24,020 bases of DNA from IMG/VR virus record IMGVR_UViG_3300032323_000425, positions 1 through 24,020 of that record; one strand, given 5' to 3'. This document shows, one piece after another, positions 20,045-24,020 of the stretch. The translations under genes were made by a program, and so were the position numbers. The notes under the pieces are model-generated. The model saw nothing but the letters and a program-made list of their open reading frames with translations. It did no database searches and had not been told where the DNA came from. How positions within the stretch are numbered: position 1 is the first letter of the stretch; the number at the start of each line of letters is the position of its first letter. This stretch comes from a virus.

Positions 20045-22021
20045 TTATTTTCTTCTCACAATATTTGAAACCCACTGATGTCTGCAACTTGGAGAATGTG
20101 TATTTGTACCCGGCTTAGTATACCAGCCGCCTCTTCTATCCCATACGCTATAACCTAATCTAGCACTCATTTGCTCAATCTCGCTACGGGTATAAAACTT
20201 ATTAGCAGTAACTAAATATTTGCAAAAAGGTCTGCTTGTATCTAAATCGCCATCATTAAATCCTGCCTTCCACTCATAGCTATATCTAATTAAAATCTGA
20301 GTAGTCTCAGGCTTTATAGCTTCTACAATTTTGCTTATAGGCTGAGTTAATTGTCTCTCAATAATTATATTGCTATCAATCCCTTTGCCTTGCTTTACTT
20401 CGGTAGTCTTAATAAACCCCTTCTCGATTAAAATATCAATAACACGCTTAACTGCTCCTACATCTTCCTTCAAAGTGTCAGCAATTACTTCTGGGGTAAT
20501 TCTCTTATCCTTAACAATTAAATCTAAAATATTAGACTGCAACTGCGTTACATCTGCAAAAGCCTGATAGTCCTCATCGTCGCTAAATCTTGTTTTGCTT
20601 TTAAGAACTTCATAAGCGTTTCTGTCATCTCCGAACTCAAAGAAAACTTGATAATCATCTTCGCTAAATTCTAACTCCTCAGAACCAAGCCAAGTACTAA
20701 CTTCATCATCAGTTAAAGCATATCCTGCTTTTAACATCGCAGTAGCTTGTTCTCTGCTTATCTTACCCTTGTTAAATTCTCTAATGATACGCTGCATATT
20801 TTGCCATTCACGACCTTTTAAGCCTTTAATATGCTCATTAACATTTAAAGGACTTGCTGACATTGGTTGCTCTGTTTCAAGAGGCAAATTGTACTGAGTA
20901 GGGTCTATTCCTAACTTCTCTAAAATCCATTGTTTTGGTGCTACCTGTAAAATAATATTCTCACTAAAATCAATTCCGATAGGGTCTACCGGCTGCAACT
21001 TTAACTCTACTGTTACTCCTGCATACTGACCAAGCATATTAAATACACCCTCAATCTGCATTTGCTTATATCTAACATAAGTGTTGTTAAATATCTCGTA
21101 GCTATCGCGCATCTGTTGGCGCGTACCTAATTGACCAGCAGTTGCGATACCGAATAAATCAGGGCTTGTAATCTGATGTCCGCTAAATATGTTAGTCTGT
21201 ATTAACTCGTCTACTCTACTAAAATCTTCTTTCGTTAAATCACTCGCACCTAAGTCATCAACAATAGGCTTTCTAGTTGCATCGTTTACAAAAGCAAGTA
21301 AATACTTTTTCCCGTCTGCACCTGTGTACATATTATCGAACTGTCTGCTAACTGCTCTCTTCTCATCAGGGCTTGGCTCTCCGTTTGGTAAAGTAATAAG
21401 TTTACTAGCAGAAAACCCGGTCTGAGCATTTCCTAAGACGTGCTTACTTACTTCTACATCACTTTCAATGTAGTTAAGCGCACCGAAATAACCCGGAAGA
21501 CTATAAACGTTCATTCCCGGCCTATATTCCTTTACATAAAGTATTTGAACTCCTTGTGGATTAGCAGGGTTAAACGCATTGTATACCTCAGCTTTTTCTT
21601 GGTTGCGTGTAGCCTTCCAATCTTCTTTATACCAAAACTGAGTGTTGTCTTTGTTAGTTCTAATCTTTGTATAATCACAATGCCATAACTCAGCAATCTG
21701 TGCGCCCATTACACTCCATATAACTTGAATGTAAGCACCGCCAAATAACTCTAAGTCCAAAGCAACCTTTTTAGTAAGGTCGTTTAAGGTCTCTTCTCTA
21801 TTTACCTTCTTAACAATAGCTTCTTCGCCTACCCATCCGTTCCCTACAATGTAGTTCACCTTGCCTCTAATAATAGCGTTGTGCTTTGCTGATTTGTTAA
21901 ACAAGTCTAATAGGTACTGAGGATAGTCATTGTTCTGACCATACTGCATATAACCTTCGCCTTTTTTCTCTTTATATTCTGGTTGCTTTGCTTCCGCAAA
22001 TGTCAATACTTGTATTTCCAT
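20045..22021 (-). CDS. Portal protein with winged-helix and MuF-like C-terminal extensions
   Basis: This is a 658-residue protein. Residues 1 to about 400 are a phage portal. It starts YMQYGQNNDYPQYLLDLFNK (24-43), then AIIRGKVNYIVGNGW (49-63), LDLELFGGAYIQVIW, and HQITSPDLFGIATAGQLGTR in the stem and clip region. About 493-547 is a winged helix (NILDLIVKDKRITPEVIADT, then VIDILIEKGFIKTTEV). About 579-658 resembles the C-terminal domain of Mu gpF-type head morphogenesis proteins: DTSRPFCKYL, YTRSEIEQMSARLGYSVWDR, GGWY and CRHQW. A typical portal has 400-500 residues, so two extra domains are fused. It forms the dodecameric DNA gate at the capsid vertex. Confidence 0.88.
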   Translation of the reverse strand: MEIQVLTFAEAKQPEYKEKKGEGYMQYGQNNDYPQYLLDLFNKSAKHNAIIRGKVNYIVGNGWVGEEAIVKKVNREETLNDLTKKVALDLELFGGAYIQVIWSVMGAQIAELWHCDYTKIRTNKDNTQFWYKEDWKATRNQEKAEVYNAFNPANPQGVQILYVKEYRPGMNVYSLPGYFGALNYIESDVEVSKHVLGNAQTGFSASKLITLPNGEPSPDEKRAVSRQFDNMYTGADGKKYLLAFVNDATRKPIVDDLGASDLTKEDFSRVDELIQTNIFSGHQITSPDLFGIATAGQLGTRQQMRDSYEIFNNTYVRYKQMQIEGVFNMLGQYAGVTVELKLQPVDPIGIDFSENIILQVAPKQWILEKLGIDPTQYNLPLETEQPMSASPLNVNEHIKGLKGREWQNMQRIIREFNKGKISREQATAMLKAGYALTDDEVSTWLGSEELEFSEDDYQVFFEFGDDRNAYEVLKSKTRFSDDEDYQAFADVTQLQSNILDLIVKDKRITPEVIADTLKEDVGAVKRVIDILIEKGFIKTTEVKQGKGIDSNIIIERQLTQPISKIVEAIKPETTQILIRYSYEWKAGFNDGDLDTSRPFCKYLVTANKFYTRSEIEQMSARLGYSVWDRRGGWYTKPGTNTHSPSCRHQWVSNIVRRK

Positions 22022-22395
22022 TATTGTCTAATTGTGAATGTGCTTGTCGTTTCGTATTCTGTGAATGATATAGTAGTTCCCGTTAGCTCCATTATGCCGG
22101 TTTCTAGCAGGTTTAAGCCTGTCGGGTCTGTGTTAGTAGTACTTGTTTGCTCGTAAATTGTATACGTGTATTGTCCGTTTAAAGCTGTATTAAAGAAGCT
22201 ATTTACAACAATAGTGAACTCGTTGTAACGTTCTTTATATGGACTTATGTCTGTGTTGTTTAGCCTTACAAATTTAATGTCCGTGTTCGTGCTTCTATTC
22301 TCAAAAATGAATAAATAGTTCGGACTTGTTAAAAGCTGCTTCTCAGTCAAGGTAAGTATTATATTTTGGGTTTGCCCCTTGTTTAGTCTTATCAC
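22021..22395 (-). CDS. Virion-type small protein, GTG start
   Basis: This is a 124-residue beta-rich protein. MIRLNKGQTQNIILTLTEKQ opens it, with NYLFIFENRSTNTDIKF in the middle. GQYTYTIYEQTS (73-84 region) and GLNLLETGIMELTG follow. This arrangement is familiar from proteins encoded beside Bacteroidota phage portals, probably virion components, without known role. The frame begins with GTG at 22395-22393; the protein start fits the family, so GTG is preferred to later ATGs. A promoter-like sequence ends only 5 bases before it, which would give a nearly leaderless message. It overlaps the portal by one base. Confidence 0.65.
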   Translation of the reverse strand: MIRLNKGQTQNIILTLTEKQLLTSPNYLFIFENRSTNTDIKFVRLNNTDISPYKERYNEFTIVVNSFFNTALNGQYTYTIYEQTSTTNTDPTGLNLLETGIMELTGTTISFTEYETTSTFTIRQ

Positions 22396-22400
22396 AACTA

Positions 22401-22430
22401 TAAATATAAACTAACACGATTGTTTGCAAA
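22401..22430 (-). promoter_or_regulatory. Candidate promoter for the portal operon
   Basis: Minus strand TTTG (22430-22427), 18-base spacer, TATATTTA (22408-22401). One mismatch from TAnnTTTG. It follows directly on the terminator U-tract at 22431-22438. Its -7 box ends 5 bases before the GTG start, so the message would be leaderless or nearly so. Confidence 0.35.
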
Positions 22431-22463
22431 ATAAAAAACCCCCGCCTAATTAAAGACGAGGGC
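22430..22463 (-). terminator. Hairpin terminator after the 173-residue structural gene
   Basis: On the minus strand CCCTCGTC (22462-22455) pairs with GGCGGGGG (22446-22439) across the loop TTTAATTA, including two G-U wobbles, and is followed by TTTTTTATTTT. It begins 25 bases after the stop of the gene at 22488 and separates it from the portal operon. Confidence 0.8.
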
Positions 22464-22487
22464 ATCTATATACAAAACCAAAACAAC

Positions 22488-23009
22488 CTAAGTTCCCGGT
22501 GTCATTAAAGCTGCTGCAATATTTGAAGCAACAGCCGGAGCCATAGCAGCTTCCGCACCTGTGAAGGTTAAAGTGTAACCACTTCTATCTCCTTCGGCAG
22601 TTCCTGTACCGGAGTTACCTGCGGTAAGGTCTAAGCCTCTTGTTTTTCCTAAGTACCAGAATAAGCCATTGTTATCTTTGGCTACTGCTACTAATGTGTT
22701 TTGAGCTAATAACAAGATTTCGTTTCTTGTGTTCGCTTGTAGTTTGTTTAATACTATGGTCAATTCAGGAGCATAAAAGACAGTACCGTTTTGTACGTTT
22801 GCATTAACATTCTCAACGAATTGAGAAGTGCCTTTAACAAGCTCGTACTTATAGAACTTCTTGCCAGATGCTTTTACAAGAGCGGTGATTACACCACTTG
22901 CTTCTGTTGTAGAAGTAACATCTGCTGCTGCTATGAAATAAACCTCAGTAATACCACCTAAACTGTCTTTACAATCTAGGGTATAATTTTGAGTTAAAGC
23001 GCAAGGCAT
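22488..23009 (-). CDS. Virion structural protein, tail-tube-like
   Basis: This is a 173-residue protein. MPCALTQNYTLDCKDSLGGI opens it, and EVYFIAAADVTSTTEASGVI (22-41) follows. The segment PELTIVLNKLQANTRNEILL with LAQNTLVAVAKDNNGLFWYL precedes RSGYTLTFTGAEAAMAP near the end. The beta-rich build and final GYTLTFTG resemble tail-tube or tail-spacer proteins of Bacteroidota phages that follow the capsid gene. The Ala-rich last 20 residues may be disordered. It is framed by terminators on both sides (23032-23062 and 22430-22463), suggesting its own transcript and high expression. Confidence 0.65.
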   Translation of the reverse strand: MPCALTQNYTLDCKDSLGGITEVYFIAAADVTSTTEASGVITALVKASGKKFYKYELVKGTSQFVENVNANVQNGTVFYAPELTIVLNKLQANTRNEILLLAQNTLVAVAKDNNGLFWYLGKTRGLDLTAGNSGTGTAEGDRSGYTLTFTGAEAAMAPAVASNIAAALMTPGT

Positions 23010-23031
23010 ATTGTTTGAATTAATTAGTTTG

Positions 23032-23062
23032 AAAAAATGGGTAGGTATATTTCAACCTACCC
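23032..23062 (-). terminator. Hairpin terminator after the capsid gene
   Basis: A perfect 8-pair stem is formed by GGGTAGGT (23062-23055 arm on the minus strand) and ACCTACCC (23046-23039), with an 8-base loop, followed on the minus strand by ATTTTTTC. The stem starts 6 bases after the capsid stop codon (23069-23071), so the capsid message ends here at least in part. Confidence 0.82.
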
Positions 23063-23068
23063 TATAAA

Positions 23069-24020
23069 TTATGCTAAAACGAATGCAGCAACTTCATCAG
23101 GGAACGCGATGTTCACGCCCATTTTGAACTCACTTACAAAACGTACTTGGTCAGCTTCCTTAGCGTAGAAAATTTCAAACTTCTCTTCTTCGTTCAATAA
23201 GTCTGTACCTAAGAACAAGTTGCTTAAACGTAAAGCGTAAACTTTGTTTGTTCCGTTAAGACCTGCAACAGCTACAACTTTGATTGTAGTACCAGGAAGT
23301 ACGAATTCGCTATCAGCTTTTACATCAATTTGGTAATTGAAAGAACCGCTGTTTTTAAGAGCAATAGTGTAAGTACGGAATAAATCTTGACCGCAGAAGA
23401 TAGTCATATCATCAGCAGCTACAACTTTTGCAGGGATAGCTCTGTAAACACCATCAAAGATAGAGATTACGTTAGCAGCAGTAATAGAAGATAAAGGCGC
23501 ACCTGAGATAAAGGTAGAAGCGTTTGCAGCAACAACACCAGAAGCAGCACCGATTAACTTAACAAGACCATCGAACTTGTTTAAGTTTACGTTCACACTT
23601 GAAGTGTCACCTTGCCATAAAGCAGTTTCTAATTGTGCAGCGATAGTCTTAGCTTTCTTTTCGGTAAATTCTTGCTCGAAAGGAATGCTATCGTACATAG
23701 AACCGGTAGGTAAAGCCTTCTGTAAATACTTAGCTTCTAAGTCCTTAGGGCAAAGAGCTTCGTTTACTTTAATTTTACCCGGAGTTACAGTTCTTTGAGT
23801 AAAAGTTGTAGAACCAGAAGCGTTGAAGCCACAAGTACCACCAGCTTGGAAAATAGCATCAGTTTCCATGATGTTGATTTTTTCGCTTGACTTTACACCA
23901 ACCATAACGTTACCTGCACTCTTAATAAGAGCAGCAGTTTTTGCACCCAATACAGATGAAGTTACAAGTAGAGCTTCGTTTTCTTTTGTATAGTTTGCTA
24001 ATGCAGATACATCAAATCCC
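23069..24020 (-). CDS. Major capsid protein, N-terminus beyond the window
   Basis: The frame is open across the right edge: codons to 24020 read GFDVSALANYTKENEALLVT then SSVLGAKTAALIKS, so the TTG at 23950 is not the start. About 317 residues are visible. The core has TFTQRTVTPGKIKVNEALCP (about 80 residues in), DLEAKYLQKALPTGSMYDSI, KTIAAQLETALWQGD and a C-terminal domain with DLFRTYTIALKNSGSFNYQI and a final GVNIAFPDEVAAF. The arrangement, with a LWQGD loop followed by a P-domain-like region, fits an HK97-fold capsid protein of Bacteroidota phages. Codon use looks more selected (fewer AT-rich runs) than in the early genes, as expected for the most abundant virion protein. Confidence 0.82.
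   Translation of the reverse strand, partial: GFDVSALANYTKENEALLVTSSVLGAKTAALIKSAGNVMVGVKSSEKINIMETDAIFQAGGTCGFNASGSTTFTQRTVTPGKIKVNEALCPKDLEAKYLQKALPTGSMYDSIPFEQEFTEKKAKTIAAQLETALWQGDTSSVNVNLNKFDGLVKLIGAASGVVAANASTFISGAPLSSITAANVISIFDGVYRAIPAKVVAADDMTIFCGQDLFRTYTIALKNSGSFNYQIDVKADSEFVLPGTTIKVVAVAGLNGTNKVYALRLSNLFLGTDLLNEEEKFEIFYAKEADQVRFVSEFKMGVNIAFPDEVAAFVLA

Overview
The window looks like part of the genome of a tailed double-stranded DNA phage (or prophage) infecting a member of the Bacteroidota. Every supported gene lies on the minus strand, so transcription runs from position 24020 towards 1. The DNA is AT-rich. The best promoter candidates fit the Bacteroidota consensus (TTTG, about 19-22 bases, TAnnTTTG) rather than -35/-10 boxes. 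Several proteins belong to families I know mainly from Bacteroidota phages. I see no integrase, excisionase or clear repressor, so lifestyle cannot be decided here.

From right to left. (1) 24020-18935, virion head and neck: major capsid protein (cut by the window edge), a 173-residue structural protein, a 124-residue virion-type protein, a long portal with extra C-terminal domains, a head-tail connector and a tail-completion-like protein. Hairpin terminators follow the capsid gene and the 173-residue gene. (2) 18938-14766: an 1138-residue fibre with a C-terminal S74 chaperone domain, then two small proteins. (3) 14765-13513, lysis cassette in four overlapping genes: a small 56-residue membrane protein, a unimolecular spanin, a GH24 endolysin and a two-helix holin candidate. 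(4) 13509-12168: a DEDD exonuclease with zinc ribbon, a short MazG-like protein and a GNAT acetyltransferase. (5) 12167-11933, a gene-free control region full of inverted repeats. (6) 11932-9351, early operon: small unknown proteins, an ERF annealing protein, a small wHTH protein, an SSB-tailed protein and a DnaA-domain-IV-like protein. (7) 9350-9234, a two-hairpin RNA element whose loops are complementary. (8) 9233-7121: replisome-organiser-like protein, a second replication-type protein, a VRR-NUC nuclease and a sigma-like factor. (9) 7127-3460: a DNA methyltransferase, two small CxxC proteins, an LpxA-like acyltransferase, two glycosyltransferases and an XkdF-associated domain protein. (10) 3406-171: HNH nuclease, small proteins, a ParB-methyltransferase fusion, and both terminase subunits. 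A new promoter follows at 135-105 and drives a gene leaving the window at position 1.

The most interesting observations are the kissing-loop-like RNA element between the DnaA-like gene and the replisome-organiser-like gene (9241-9325), and a 22-base element repeated about 11.9 kb apart upstream of two similar promoter and leader blocks, suggesting a phage regulon. Also notable are the portal fused to a winged helix and a MuF-like tail, the complete u-spanin lysis cassette including a gene below usual ORF cut-offs, and a sugar-modification cluster. All family assignments come from reading translated sequence by eye; no database search was run.
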